From assembly GCA_008360955.1 (NCBI GenBank), contig LUCM01001942.1:33972-97971 (forward strand): 64,000 nt of DNA. Reading direction: 5' to 3'. Under the pieces are notes generated by a model. It was not told the DNA's origin. It was given only the letters and a program-made list of their open reading frames with translations, and did not search any database. Numbering within the stretch: the stretch's first letter is position 1; every line of letters begins with the position of its first letter. The stretch is from Fasciolopsis buskii (lineage: Eukaryota > Platyhelminthes > Trematoda > Plagiorchiida > Fasciolidae). The position numbers and the translations under genes are program-made. Shown in pieces: positions 25,201-39,600 of the stretch.

Positions 25201-28200
25201 GCTTGTCCAGGTAATATGCAACGATTGTTTGCCGTAAAACGGTGTTTCATAATCGCATTCATGGGTTTGAGTGTGTGACACGGGTCCAACGCAAAACGAG
25301 GTTGCAAGCTGGTATGCAAGCGGTGAACAGAACGCTGCCTATAACGCGTCTGCCACTGCCCGTGCTGTAGCGTTTAACGAACCATGTGGTTAGCCAACCG
25401 ATTATTGATCTCCGTCACGCTTAGTCACCTGGTTTGTTAGCTTACGAGCGATTTCGTCTGGTGTGTGTACACTCGCGTGCATACAAGGCATCATGGCCGC
25501 GCCCGGATTTGTGCTAGGCACGCACAGTTGGACCAGGGACATACACACATACACACACACACTCATACAAACACACCGACCGCAGCGCACATGAACCGTA
25601 ATTGCGGACACGGCTGTTCCCGTCGGAACGTAAGATTACGAAATCCGAAAGTTCACGCTTTCATTTTGTTAAATTTCTCGTCACTTTTTGTTGTGCAATT
25701 TGAATTCTCCGGACCCGGGAGACCAGCAGAGCATGTGGGCGAGTTTCGTCATGTTTGCTGCGAAATAATGCCTGGAAGAGTTAATTGGTTTGATCACTTG
25801 TTTTTCGAAATTCTGGTGAATGAGACGTATTCTAATCGAGACGACCGTTTCTGTGAGCACTTACATACCCAGTACACAATAAGACAGTAGACATATGAAG
25901 GTCAAATCGCTCGCCGGACAAGGATTCTAGGATCAGTACATTGAATCGTTCCGATTATATCACGACGTTATTGCAGTTTCCCAGAGATGAACCTGAATTC
26001 ATCAAAAATATATCCGGAAAAGACAAACCGGATCGCAAAGAAAAGAGATTGCTGCAGCTCTGAAGACCCTTAAATGCAGGTTGCATGTTTCTTCTGTTGT
26101 TTTTTGGAAAAGCTGAAGCTTGAAGGGTCAATTGTATCAACATTTTATGGATCTGCCAGACCGGGGAGTCTTTGCGTCACACTCGAAACATCTAGGTGTA
26201 TCAAGGTAGAACAAACCCGGTTACTTGCCTATTGACACACATCAGGTGTACGTACGCGGTACTTCCCTGGTCAGTTATCCCTATACTTGCATCTTACTTA
26301 CTAATCTTTGTACCAGGATCTCGCTTCATTTACAATAATAACTGAAAGCCTAGAACCATTTGTCCTCTTTCCGAAGGTTGGCCTTGAAGAGCTGACGAAA
26401 ACCGTCCACAAAACACCCTTGTGGTCCACAAATGGACCCACCACCGTGCACAATCCTAACGATTCAACTGAGTTTCCAGTAACATTTCGTTTTCAATTAT
26501 CAGAAACACTTTTTCGATTCGATTTGTTTTTGTTTCACTAATGTCCCAGAAGAGTAATATCAGTGCAGGCCTTGTACTCATTCACATCTATATGTTCAAC
26601 TCCTAACTCAAGTGTTCACAACACTTTGGCATGTGAGGCTGATCAAACCGAACGTGTTGTTTTCACACCGGTGGTCCCTCCAAGAGCCGCCGTTTCAGAA
26701 GATCGTTCAACTCGTTCTTTGATCTCACCGACTGATGGTCAGGTCTCAACCGAAATTGCCTGTCTTCCTGAGTGGGTCACAAATCCGTTACGGAATGAGC
26801 TGATGTGCTCCCTGTTGGGTTGCATGTATGCTCTTCTTTACCAAGCATATCGAGGCGGACGTCTGGCCGCCGTGTTGCCCGTGTATTTGAACTCTCATAC
26901 TCTTCCGGAATTGAAATCAGTGAGTGTAAATTGTAGAATTTTGGTCCATTTTGGTATTGCACAACAGTTGTTGTGATCCATCAATTTGATTTGCTCGTAA
27001 CGAGGTAAATTCCTTATGGTTTTCCATAGACGATCAGATGTACCCCGGCTGGTCGTGAATCCGTTGTTTATGAGAAAGTCCTCGAAACGAAAGTCCACCC
27101 AGTGGCTCGGGTGACAGAAAGTTGGGCAGCAGCACTGGTTTGTTTATATTCAGAAAGTGATCGACTAATATGGGTTTCGCATCATCAAACCCGGTGATGA
27201 CTCTAATTCACCTCGAACAGAACTGAAACAGCTGGGATTTCGAGTGATGATTTCGTTTGGGCGACTGATGTTTCAGGTGAAAATAAGCATGATTCGTAAG
27301 CAAACGGCGTAACTGGAGAGTATGAATAACTTTTAATCATCTACTTTCAACGGTTAGGATAAACAAAGGAAATGCTTCAGAAGACACCTACTTCAAGGTA
27401 GCTGAGCTATGGGCAGAGGAAAGCGAATCAAATCCAAACCAGAGATGAATTCGGGGGAAAGAAAATGTGGTGCTATTGATTTGATACTCAATAAAATAAG
27501 ATAGGAGTATACCTACTTGATCAGTGATCAGATAACGGCGACAACATCGAAGCAAGGTCAACGACTTGGCTAATGTTCAATTTCAGATCACGTGACACAA
27601 CGCATGTGACAGACAAAATGCCAAGTAATGCGGTCACGATTATTTGCCAAAACAAACTGGTCTGCAAAAGTGTACGACAACGGTGACCAACGAAGTGGGT
27701 CAATGACGAGGGAAGTGGGGACTGACCGGAAGTATGTGGAGAAAAAACAATGAAGACAACGAACGAGCCTTCACACGTACGCGCACTGCTCAGTGTTTAA
27801 TAAGGTTCTGTGAACTGTTTATTACGTTCCGACCACAGCTGAGACTGTGGTACCATTGCTAAGTAGTAAACATAAGACGAAAGTAAATAATTAGGGCAGG
27901 ATTGTAGTCCCCTTGATATTGGTCTATGCCAGATGTTACACTTAAGAGGCTGGAAACCCTCCAGGGTTGCACACCGTTACTACTTCATCAAACATCTAGT
28001 TTCTTATCTAATATCTTTTACTTCCCTCATCAATGAAACAACAGTGAACATCGTTTTCAGCAAGAGGGCAGCAGCCAGCAGACGGTCGCCAAGTGAGGAA
28101 GTTTACTGGCGACGGGGGGATTTGAATCCACATCCTTCGCGTCCAAACGCCCTGATGCCATTTGCGTGACCATCGCTGATAACTGACGGAATTAAAGCAG

Positions 28201-30604
28201 AGAGTGGAAAACGATACCAGAGCGAAAGTAATGCACATCCTGTTTCTGTGCCAAGGGCAAGTTAATAATTAATGGAACTACCATCGAACCACGAACCTTG
28301 ACCTATTTTGAGTTTCACTTCTGGGAGAATTTCGAACTCATTTTTGTCTACAGAACCCGAATGATGGGTATGCTATTACTAATCTGAACTTGGGCAGATG
28401 CATAGACTAAACCAAAGCCCGATAAGTGAGAAAAACGAGTCAACATGAGTCTTTGTGCTTATGTGGATTTCAGCTACATCAGTTATGTGATCGAGTCACA
28501 CTTGTGCTGGAATGGGCGCACTAGTCTTGAATCAGATAAGTCAAAGAGATCGTCATCCTGTTCTGTTGTAAGAGAGGGACCGAAGACGTCCTTCCGATAA
28601 GTTACATTGTATGGGAAATAACCAAGCAATGCAACGTATCAGAGTGTACAACGTTGTGAGTCACAGTGGTTGCTACATAAAGAAACAGGGGAGCGAACTG
28701 TTTTTCTTTGGAAAACAGACAAACGTGGTTTGACCCTGCTGGAGTGTAGGATATTACGAGTCGTGGACACTGTCTCCAGCAGTGTTTGACGTCATATAAC
28801 AAAATGCAAGGACTGATTTTTGTCGAGTTATGCCAGAGTTAGCAATTCAAACAGAAACAGATGCTGAGTAAGTTTTTACCACTAAGATTCCACTCCAATG
28901 GAGACAGCAAGCGGAATACCGAATTGAGGGCTCTATCAAATGTGTAGAAATCACGCATCGTACAAGTACCATCCTGAAACTAGACTAATACACTTAGCAC
29001 GGTTTAAGTGCGTTCATAGGTTCCCTCAAGAAATCCCTTTTTCGTAGGGGGCAGTCGATCGATAACATCATCCTCAAACGTTTCTTGCAGTGACTTCGCT
29101 GACCATAGGGGCATTAGCCTACTCCCAATAACCTCAAGGCTGCTTTCGTCCGTCGTTCTTCTCAGGTTATACAACAAGCGTGAAGGCCAAACGCGTGAGG
29201 AGCAGGATAGGTTTCGTGCTGGTCGTGGATGCACCGACCAAGTCATCTCCCTCCGACAGGTGTTAGAGCACTGTTTTGCCTTCCAAAGACCAACAGTCGT
29301 CGTGTTCTTGGAAATTCGCGTAGCCCTTGGTTTTGTTCTTAGGTCTGCCCTATGACACTGTTTATTGGAAACTGGAGTACCTGAGAAGTATGTGTCAGTC
29401 CTCTAAGAGTTTTACCGTCATACATCAGGTCGATTTAAAGCTTATGGCTAGCTTTCGCCACCCTTGGTCGTCTCCAGGGGAGTACGATGGGGATGCCCTA
29501 TATCCGCATTTCTTTTCAACTTTCTCATGGAAGATGTTCTACGGAGCGCTTTATCTGGTCTAGATGGTGAAGATGAATACCTCACAGGGAACAGTTTCTG
29601 ACTTAAAGTATTCCGATGATATGGCCTTGCTGAGTGACTATGAATAAGCAATTCAACCCGCGTTGGACCGGTTGGTGATTGAGGTCTCTAGGTACGGTGT
29701 GGGTTCTGCACCTTCAAAATGCAAATTACTCTGCATGACTGGCAGGAGCCTGTACCTGCACTCACCCTTTGTGATGACCGGTTAGAAGAGGTCAGTAGCT
29801 TTAAGTATCTCAGGCACGTAGTCACACCGGGTGGAGATGTTGGGGAGAAGTCCCATCAAGAAATAAAAAAGCCAGAGCAGACTTCGCGAAACTGCGTCAC
29901 TTGTGGTGCCGCCATGACATCCCTCAAGAGAAGTGTGTACATTGGCACAGTTGGTAGTGTTCTTCTTTAGGGTTACGGGACTTGGCCTGTCCGCATTGAC
30001 GATGCCCGGCGACTTTCTGTTTCCGCACACTGATATCTCCAAAGCATTGCTCGTGTCTGGTGGGAGAATCGGGTGAGCAATGATGAGGGGAGTCGTCGTG
30101 CGTTGAATGCAGACAGTCGTCCTCCGACTGAGGCAATCGCTCTACATCGCTTTCGGTGGCTTGGACACCTGCCCATCGCCTATCTTTTCGTGCTCTTTTT
30201 GTACGTGTTGGGCAAGGCTAGACGAAGCAACTTGGTGATCAGGCAGTGGCTTGGTGTGGAGGTATGAAGAAGTTAGCTTCGACTTTGGTCTCAGTTGGTG
30301 ATTCTCCTTTTCCTGGTTGGGGCCAAAGCGTTGAGGATTGTTGTTAGTTGAAGGCGCTGACAGATATGGCTCAGAACCGTCTTCGGTGGCGCAAATGTTG
30401 TATGGGCTGTCTATAGAATTCAGCCCCCCCCCTAAAATTATCCAAAAGCAACCAAAAATTCATAAAATGTATACGGCGAAAACACAGAAAACAGCTGGTT
30501 CGTTACGATTTTTTATCTTTTCCCTCATATCTCTCTCTTTTCTGTGAGGTTCCATTTACATGTTGCGTTGGCACCATGCTTTTTTTCAAGCCGGTGATAT
30601 ATAA

Positions 30605-30641
<37 letters not shown>

Positions 30642-33600
30642 GCATAGACATACATTTTAGTCTTTCAAATTTGGCACACTGAGGACACAACGAGGAATCT
30701 GTAAGAAACGGGCTACTTTATCAACTGTCAGTTACCCGGGTATAAAGATTTGTGTTGTCCGGGACAACGCGGGTAATGCTGCAGGACGTCTTTGAATGAA
30801 GCAGCTATTTCGAAAGTAGACGGTAAATCGAACGATTATGTGAACAAATCTGTTTGAAGTAAGCACATCGTCTGGAATGCCTCATTCCAGCCGATTCAAC
30901 GGATAGGAAGAGAGTATGGAAACCATAAATAATTGACGCACTTTTGATGTACTGGCGGGCATGTGGCTTTGGTTATATCAAGATTTTGGGTAGTTTGGGG
31001 ATCAGGACTGGATGCGAGAATCACTTTAAAATTCCCTCCTCTCGCACGCATTGCTTTTACATTTTACTTCGTCTTTTTAGCGTTTTCTTGCCGCCAAAGC
31101 AGTGTGACCTCGAAATCAGAACCACTGCCTTGGATTGCAAACTTCGGATTCATGTGAAATCTCCTGGAGCCCGTGACTGTCTGAATCGATTCCGTTCGAA
31201 CGTAGACTGCACAGGGTAGCGTGGAAACGAAGCTCGGATGTTGTAATATTCATAAAAACATCGAAAAAGTGATTTCATCTACTTTTCCAACAGAGTTAAC
31301 CTCGATCACAGAATTCACGTTTCAAACATTTTGTCGAACGAATGTTTCGTCTACCGGCCAAAACGTTTGCAGCATTACAATGACAAATATTAGGTATCAG
31401 GGCAGTAGTTCTGCCACTAATCAATAACACGTGATTAGAATGGGCCGGGGACAGGATTCAGTACAGGCTTGCCGAGATGAACTTTTAGCTATGATAATTT
31501 GAAACGGTAACATCCGATTCAGTCCTCCTAGGGAATACAAACGAACTTTCACATTCGAAGTTTTATGATAAATCCGTGTTTCTAGTCCATGAGTGACATT
31601 AGCATATGGTTGATTACAAAAATTCCATCAGGTGGTATGGATTACTATTCCGAAGAAAATTCATAGAACAATTTATTATAGTCCAGTCAAAAGTGGCTCG
31701 ATTCCACCGGTTTTCTAGCGCTCATTCGCCAAACTTGATAGCTGGGTCGGCGGTGCTCAAGCGATCAACGTCGTGGCAACTGGATCTGATTTTCGCGGGT
31801 TCAAATCTTTCCACTACTGGTCACATTAATAAAGGAAATGGAAGATAAAAGGTAAATAAGGTAACCTGCGTAATTCCTGTCAACATCTGAAATGACTACG
31901 GGGGTCATAGTCCGCTTGCTATTAGATTAAATAAAACGATACCAAATTTGTACCTCTAACAAGGTGCATGGACCGATTCCATAGGTCAATACATATATGG
32001 TGCAGTTATGTCACGAGGGAAATAAATAAAATCACTTCGAATTCCTAATTTTATCTGTTTCCCTCAACCTATCACGGTCAGCGGTCATAGGTTCACTTGG
32101 CAGTTCACAGTTGTTTCCAACTGATCTCCAACTTTAGGTGTATTTTAAGGATGACTCGCGGATTAGCATGGTGCCCAGCATTTTTTCAACGTAACTATCA
32201 TTAATGGTTGAATTCGGAATCATTTTCGAAAACTTATTTGTGACATTTTTCAAGCGGTGCAATCTTAGCCATTTTCCCCATGTGTCTTTCAGTTATTAGA
32301 CGATTGTTGCAAAGAAAGTGGACATTCAATTTTGAAACAACGTAAAACGTTTATTCCAATATTAGGTTAGGAATCTTCAGTCCATGTTCGCATTAAGTCT
32401 CGCACGAAAAGTCAAAGCGAAAACCCAGTACATATGGTTCTCCAAAAACAAATTCTCATTTTACGTCATCGGACGTCCTCGAAGGTCACGGATTTCCGTT
32501 GCACTTTCAAACAATATCGTACTTGGCTGACCCCATCAGATCAAAGCCGTCTTACAAAGAACCCAGATCGCTGATGTTCGTTGGCTTGTTGCGCACTCAC
32601 TCGTCCTTAAATTCTAAAAAGCAACTGATTAGTTAGCCGCTCGGATGTCCTGTTGTAAAGTACCTAATGCGGTTGTGTGATCCCGTTCCGACGTCAGGTC
32701 AAAAACCTCTCGCTTTTTGGCGCGCCTGGAAACCATCTACTTACAGCCATTGATCAAGGGATTTGCCGGTCCGATTCCTAGTAATGTGGTCGTTGCTGTT
32801 CAGTGATGCAGAATGCTTGTTATCAGGATTTTCCAATGCAACGTAGAATAAGTCACCATTTAAGATAAAATTTACTGCTAACAGACGTGATCTTATTTTT
32901 GCTAGTCAGGAAAGTCAAAGTTGCTTGGCGAACAAATTTTTTTCGGTGTTTTCAGCTCATTTGGGTTAACGATCAATTTTTTAACCAGGTTTTTGCATGG
33001 CACGGTAAATTGCGATAGAATTTCTGTGTAGTGGTAAGGGGCGGCTTACTTATTTCCCTTCCAACATTGAGCGATTTTTCGACCAAGATGATGGCCGAGG
33101 CGTCGGAATTTTAGAGCATATAGATCATGATTCATCGGACGTATGTCGATCCACTAGACGATAGAGAGTGTGCAGTCAGTCTGGTTCCGACCACCTGGGA
33201 GGAGGACAGGACTGTACACAACATCATACAACATCAAATGAATTACTCAGGCTGATTTGGCACCCGATCAGTACCGGACAATTCGGGACACAGCAGCTGA
33301 TTTTGCCCTTCATCAGGTTACTTAATGCATCTAGGCAGAAGTCTCGACCTAAAAGAGCCAAACCACACCACACCAAACCAGGCCGAATGAAAACATGACA
33401 ACTAAATGGCCAAAAGCTGAGAACAAAATTGCCGGGCAGACGATTAGTCAACTGTATGGTTTCGGCTCATACAGAATAAGGGGGGAGCCATTGGGAATTA
33501 TTTGTGCCAACTTTGGACTTTTGCATATGGCCACATACTAAGTGACCAACCTTTGGTGGTCACGTTCAAACCCTTCGACATAATTAGGCTACCTGTATGG

Positions 33601-36600
33601 AATTCGTCTACCGGGTTTCACTTGGCGTACACCAGCGGTCCGTGCCCATACAAATCAGCGACAGAAAGGTGCACTACCATGGAGTGAAGTTCGATAAACG
33701 GTTGAGAGCCTGCTCGGTAGCGTAATGGCTAAGGCGCTCAACTCAAAATCTTTCGTTCCAGGTTCACGCCCCAACTTGGACTTGGTGGATATCTACTGCT
33801 GATGATTTCCAGGGAGGATGTAATCGTTGTACAGTGTTTCCAGGGTTTTTTAATGGTGAGTTGATCGTTGGTATCACACGATGAATGACTTCATGTATCC
33901 TGATCGTCCGAAGAGTATTCTGCAGAGACTTCAACGCCTGAAATACTGGTCAAATAGTGATTATAAATTTCGTGAGGTTCTGGTCGCTGAGCTTCATATT
34001 CAAATCACAAGCGTCTCATCACCATTCGAGTAGACATTATCAAAGCATCTCTTTAGTTTTGGTTATCCTCTTTTTTCATAATTGTGCCATTACCCTTCAC
34101 CTCTGATCTCGTCATCGATCATGGCCTCGTCACCAGGCTTTTGTTTTACTAACTGGAATTTGTTGGTTTGACTTTTGACCCCGAAGGCATGACGTTTGGA
34201 ATGAGTGATTTGCTCCTTTCAGCTGCAGACCGTTGTTTCCACATCGAGTTTGTGATTATTGGTGATGTGGTCTCTTAGTTATTTCCGCAGAAGTAATTCA
34301 CGTTCGTGGCTGTGGACAAAAAATGATTTGAAGTAACTCAGTATTGATCGAAAACTGTCCTATCCGTCTTTATATCCATACTCGCAGTACTTTCCACAAA
34401 TGAAATTACGCAAACACCATGTGATCCGTTTGGACAGTACATCGGACAATCCGAGGCGCAGTACCGGTTCAAAATTTGGAATTGAACACGGCTCCAGTCT
34501 GATCGGATCGATTAGAGATAATTCTATTCGTGGTGGTTCAAACTTCTACATTCAGCTCGAATCATCTACGAAGACGGAGATGGAATCGTCGAACTGGATG
34601 ACACCAGTCCGAATTTTGTATGGATTACAAAAGCTTCAGCTAGTTCTGCTGGCCGAGGAACTGAGGACGAGTGCGTGTCAGGAAGTGAGTGCATGCAAAC
34701 AGTCCGGGAAATTTGCCTAGAATCTCACGTAAATTACTTAATATCCAGCATATCAGTGAAATAGTCATCGCTAAAAGTCCCGTAAACACTGAAAACAGCT
34801 GTTAAACTTAGAACACCAAGCCAACTAAATCATTGTTACTGTGGAGTGGAAAATTGTGAGCTCTAGTCAACTTGTGTCTGTTTCTGCTGATTGGTTCCCG
34901 ACAATACACATTCGACAAAGAAAATTTACAGATACCTTTTCTTCCATTGGAGTTTGCAGACACCGGCCACCAGACCGATGACCGTAATTTTAACTCCTCA
35001 ATAGACGCAACAAGAATCACATCATTCCGGTAATTTTCATGAAAGCTCGACCAGCGATGGTCAAAAAGACAAGATCGATGCGTGTAGTCACGGGCATCGC
35101 GCGTTAGAAGCCTCCCACAACTGGTCAGCTTGCCCGCTTGGCAGCCTTCTTCCGGAAAACTGATGTACTGTGCTGTTCACTTATTAAAGGAAGTAAGGGA
35201 TGATAAAAAAAATTGGACGATGCATAAGTGTAATGGAAGGGGCTTGTCCCACTGCCACCAAGGCTCACCACATTGAGTGGATGGGCGGAAACTAGCAACC
35301 ATGGCTCTGATACCTGGAGTGGTAACGGGTCCGGCTACAATCCGTTCCTTCCACTATCAAAAGGCCCGACACATCTGGGATTCGAACCTCCGACCATTTT
35401 GAGGTGGCTAATGGTTAGTCTACATCACCATAACCGGTCTGTCGGAATGGATGTTTGTTTCCAGTCCTCAAAACTGTGAATAAAATAAGCTGCCATGTTG
35501 TTTGGCATATTATTCTTCAGCCACTCATATTTCCCAATTTCGCGAATTATTGGACAGAAACAGGAAAATAAACCCATCCACTGTTTGGTGACGAGTTAAG
35601 TGAATTGTATTCAGTATTTTTACCGTTTTGAATGCTATATGAAACAAGACCTCTCTGAGTGTTAATGTTGAATTGTTTTCTGATTCGAATTTTAGCAGTT
35701 GACAACGTTAGAGTTAATCTTTCACGGGAATCAGGCTTTTTCACAAGGTTACACCAATGAAGTTTGTGCAAATCATTGATTTGTTTGTACTACTGTGTAT
35801 GATCAAGTAGTTAGAATAATAAAATGAAAGTAAGACTCCGGGAAAAATTCCACTTTACTGCACATGGTCCTTATATTGAACTTGTTCAGGCAGTGTAACC
35901 GAAAACCATTAATGTTTCTAAGGGCAGTCGAAAATTCCACGATCTTGTTACAGCTTGGGACGGAAACAGCATACGGCTATGATACAGGACAGCACCATCA
36001 ACTCTCGTTGAATACAACGCGGCATTTCCCTAACCACAACCGATGTATGCCATGGTTGGATGAAACCTGATTAACATTTAACAATCGAGAGTGTAACGAC
36101 TAATGGCTTTTATTCTAAGTGATGAATATTCTCACGGGACCTCGAATCGACTTTCGTAATAATCGTTATGCTCTCACACTTTGAATTAGGTCGGACCGTT
36201 AAGGCCGGCAAATATTCGCACTCTTTTATCTGTCTACAAAGGACTAGTCGACTGGTTTTTCTTGTAGTATCTCCAAAGTTGTGCTCATCAAAATTTGGAC
36301 GAAATCTAATCCGTCGAGAATCAACTGTTTTACTGTTGATTTGGTATAGAGGAATTAAAAGAGAACCCGCATGTAGCAGGTTTACTTGGTGTGAACATTT
36401 TCAGAAATAGATTTTGTTCGAGTTTGCCACCAGTTACAACTTTCCGCAATGAACACGGAACTGAAAAGCTAACATTCACTTTTTGTACCTATTCCTAATC
36501 AAGAGTACCTGAACATGCTTGCAAAGATGGGCAAAACAGTCAAACCACTGTCGTTCATCGTCAATGATACACTAAAACCTTCAGTTTTGAGTGACGGTTG

Positions 36601-39600
36601 CGGCTACATTGCAGAATTTGTTGCAGTCTACCGAGAACCTGGGTGCAGAGACATTTGATTTAGCTTGTTGCCATGTTTGATTTCTAGCAGTGCGTGTTTC
36701 TTTTTGATGATCCACGTGTATAAGTTCTTACATCTCTCTTCTACCAAGGGTAGCTTACCCCATCTAATTCGAAAGTCAGTGTGAACATAAACTGAATATC
36801 TCTCAAATAAACGGATTATTCGCACCTTTGCAGTGGTATACTGTGCACCTGGACTAATCTATCTGTCGTAATGCTTAACTAATATGCTAACCAGCAGGCT
36901 AGACGAGACCATGCATTTCCACACTCATGATCGAGCCATCACTAATTTCTGGTCCCACGGGAAATTGACGGGCGCAGCTCCAAGACCCCAGACCAGCTAA
37001 GTGCGTTACTATCAGGTGATCACAATTGACTTTTAGAACACTGGACTTCTCCCATGAATGATGCCCGATGAAACGCATATTATTCCACCCTGTTTTTTTA
37101 ATTACGTTGATTTTTGGTAGCTTCAAGTAAACCATTTTTGTTTCGAATGTGCACATGTATACATATACATTTACCGAAAACCAACAGTGATTTAGGCTAA
37201 ATAGGACAGTAACTCAATTAAGTTGGGAAGAACAGACATGATGAGGGCAATTGGCTAGAGTTAATTGAAAGTGACGTTGTCTGCCATCGAAACAGTCGAG
37301 AACTTTTGGTGGTCAATGAGGAAGAAACCTGACCAAACCTGGCCCGTAATCGAGACCATATATATAAACGTATATATGTATATATAGTTTCAGTTAGTGG
37401 GCCAGTAATGATCATTTTCACTAGAACTGGAAATGCTCTGGTCATTGCCGTACGACGCTTGGATCACCTCAGTGTTTGGCATGTCGACCAAACTACGTAT
37501 CCTACACATATGAAATCAAAACAGACGTAACACATTGTGGTTCTGTAGACTGCTTGTTTTTACTTAGGATGACTTCTTCAATTTAAAGTGATATGAACCT
37601 TACAGGCACATGGGAATAACTCGATTCTACCCCACCTCGCTGTCTCTGTTAACTCTGTTTCGACAGAATACAACACTTTCAGAACAAATTCGATCTCTAT
37701 TGCTCCAAGCTTGTGGTGGAGACCGGACATATTCACTAAAGATCGCTGAACAGATAAGCCTTCTGGTCAAGGGTTTCGAGTCCAAGGTGAGTGACCGGTT
37801 TCGCTTTAGTTTTCTTTAGTACTTTGTTCTTTCCGTGAATGGTAGTCCATTTCGACTTCTTTTTGACTCGCTCTTTCTTACTTTGGCCAATAACCAAGCA
37901 CTAAAAACGGAAGAAATTCGCATTTTTTGCCTTTTTTGTTTTGCCATTTGGATTTAAGGGTTAAACGCAATTGTGCAAATAGGTGAGGATTGTTCTCATC
38001 GAAGACAGCCGGTACGAATTATGGAAAAGTGTGAAATGTAGTGAGTGGAACCCGTGCTGCGGACCACAACCACGGAGGAATGACCAATTAAATAGACGAT
38101 AAGGGCCCCCATAACATTGCCATTGGTGAACAACGTCTTCTGTGGGTTGTTTTTATTGGGCCGACCATTGTAACTGCAATGTCAGTCGAATCACGATTGC
38201 TGAGTCCATTCAGGACCTACGAGGCTGGTCAGGCGAGGTTTTCGGGAGTAGGGATGCTGAAATTGCGACCATAACTGCCAACGGATAGTGTTTTTGGGAT
38301 AATTTCACTGTCATCCACGTAAAACATGCTATGACCAAAAGAGGAACGATTTTTTTAAGACTATAAGCTACACCCAAGCCCGGGTTGTGGGAGAACATAT
38401 CCAAACCAATACAACTGCCAAAGGTGGAGCTACTTGTCCCGTAAACCCAACTTTGCACGCGCTGTGGAACGGTTTCAAGCACAAGTACTTACGTGACTTA
38501 AAACCCATGACACTAAACATGAGCGTGATATTGGCACCAGGCGATAATCATACAATGTCTAGTTCAGTCATTTGGGCTTGACTACTGCTCGCTTATCACC
38601 TTAAGCCGGTACCCCATCAATTCTAATGAACGAAAAGCGAGCATAGTCTTTTTGATTTTCCTTTCCATTGATTTTTTTCAAATGAACTCGACTGAAGTGA
38701 TTTGAAAATGAAGTTACCGAATGCGTGATTCCACCTGCAGCCAGTGTTCCCCTCCTTGCTCGGTTGTCTTATTTATGAGAAAAAACGCAATCAGTTAGTT
38801 TTTCTCCAGGAAATTTGCCGGTGTGATTTGAGTAAGATAAACTGAAATTTCATTTAGGTTATTTTTCTGGTCTTCGCGTCATCTCTTACTGGATAGCATA
38901 ACATGGATAAACAATCTAGATGACCTTGTCTGTTATAGCCCAGCTTCTATATGCAGATGAAAAATGTTTGTGAGTAGTGTGTAGGGACGATGCAGTCTAT
39001 ATTTGGCTGACTGCCCCTCGGACTCCATCTTTTCACTCACAAATCTTACCTCATCCGGTCAATTTAATACTCGGAAAGTACCAAACTGGAGTTTCACTCT
39101 TGAAAGTAGCATAGGTGGTGCATCTCCTCCATCAGATTGCGGGATTTTCAACTGGAAGGCGTGTGTGTCACCTGACCCGCACGCTCCCATCCAGGTTGCT
39201 CAGAATTACGTAGTTAAGTTTGTTCGTGTCATCCTTAATGGTATCTAGCAGTGACCGACATCCTCAAAAGGAAGACACTGCACGTGTTACGTTAACCCCG
39301 GTCTAATCCCTCTAACCAAATCAGGTGTCATCTACAAGATGGATACATGTTTGCACTAGTCCGATTCGCGTCTGATATTTTCATTATAGATCCCGGGTAA
39401 AATGTCTGGGTCCGATGGACGATGTGCACCACTAAGGAGCTCCCGTAAAAGCAAAACTCGAGTCTGATCCTTTCCAAGTCTAAGGTTGACCAGATGACTT
39501 GAAGTTTGGTAAGGTAGAGTCCAAAGGGCAGTCATTCAGACATAAAAACACCCATCTTACACCCTACCCACATGTCACTATGAGCTCCATAACAATGGTT

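Larger units (their letters stand above)
18395..26316. other. ELMO intron with foldback element and duplicated exon
   Basis: About 7.9 kb. It holds AT microsatellites, a foldback element (18866-19014), a degenerate copy of the next exon (19036-19176), two related direct-repeat segments (20885-20945, 21190-21245), SINE-A (23190-23405) and a CA run (25541-25575). I see nothing definite in 19.3-20.8 kb, 21.3-23.1 kb or 23.5-25.4 kb. Confidence 0.65.
27138..34387. other. ELMO intron rich in retroelements
   Basis: About 7.25 kb. It contains SINE-B on the - strand (28003-28183), a + strand LINE with AT tail (28985-30645), SINE-B on the + strand (31735-31860) and SINE-A (33685-33895). The stretches 27.2-28.0, 28.2-29.0, 30.7-31.7 and 31.9-33.6 kb show nothing I can name. 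Confidence 0.65.
34685..37666. other. ELMO intron
   Basis: Contains a SINE-B copy (35050-35205) and a possible further tRNA-like element (35235-35425). A small TA run lies at 37361-37387. Otherwise nothing recognisable. Confidence 0.6.

Noticed and set aside
25465..25890. 141-codon open frame on + strand
   Set aside because: It is driven by a CA microsatellite (His/Thr run). The remainder shows no family features and no splice fit.
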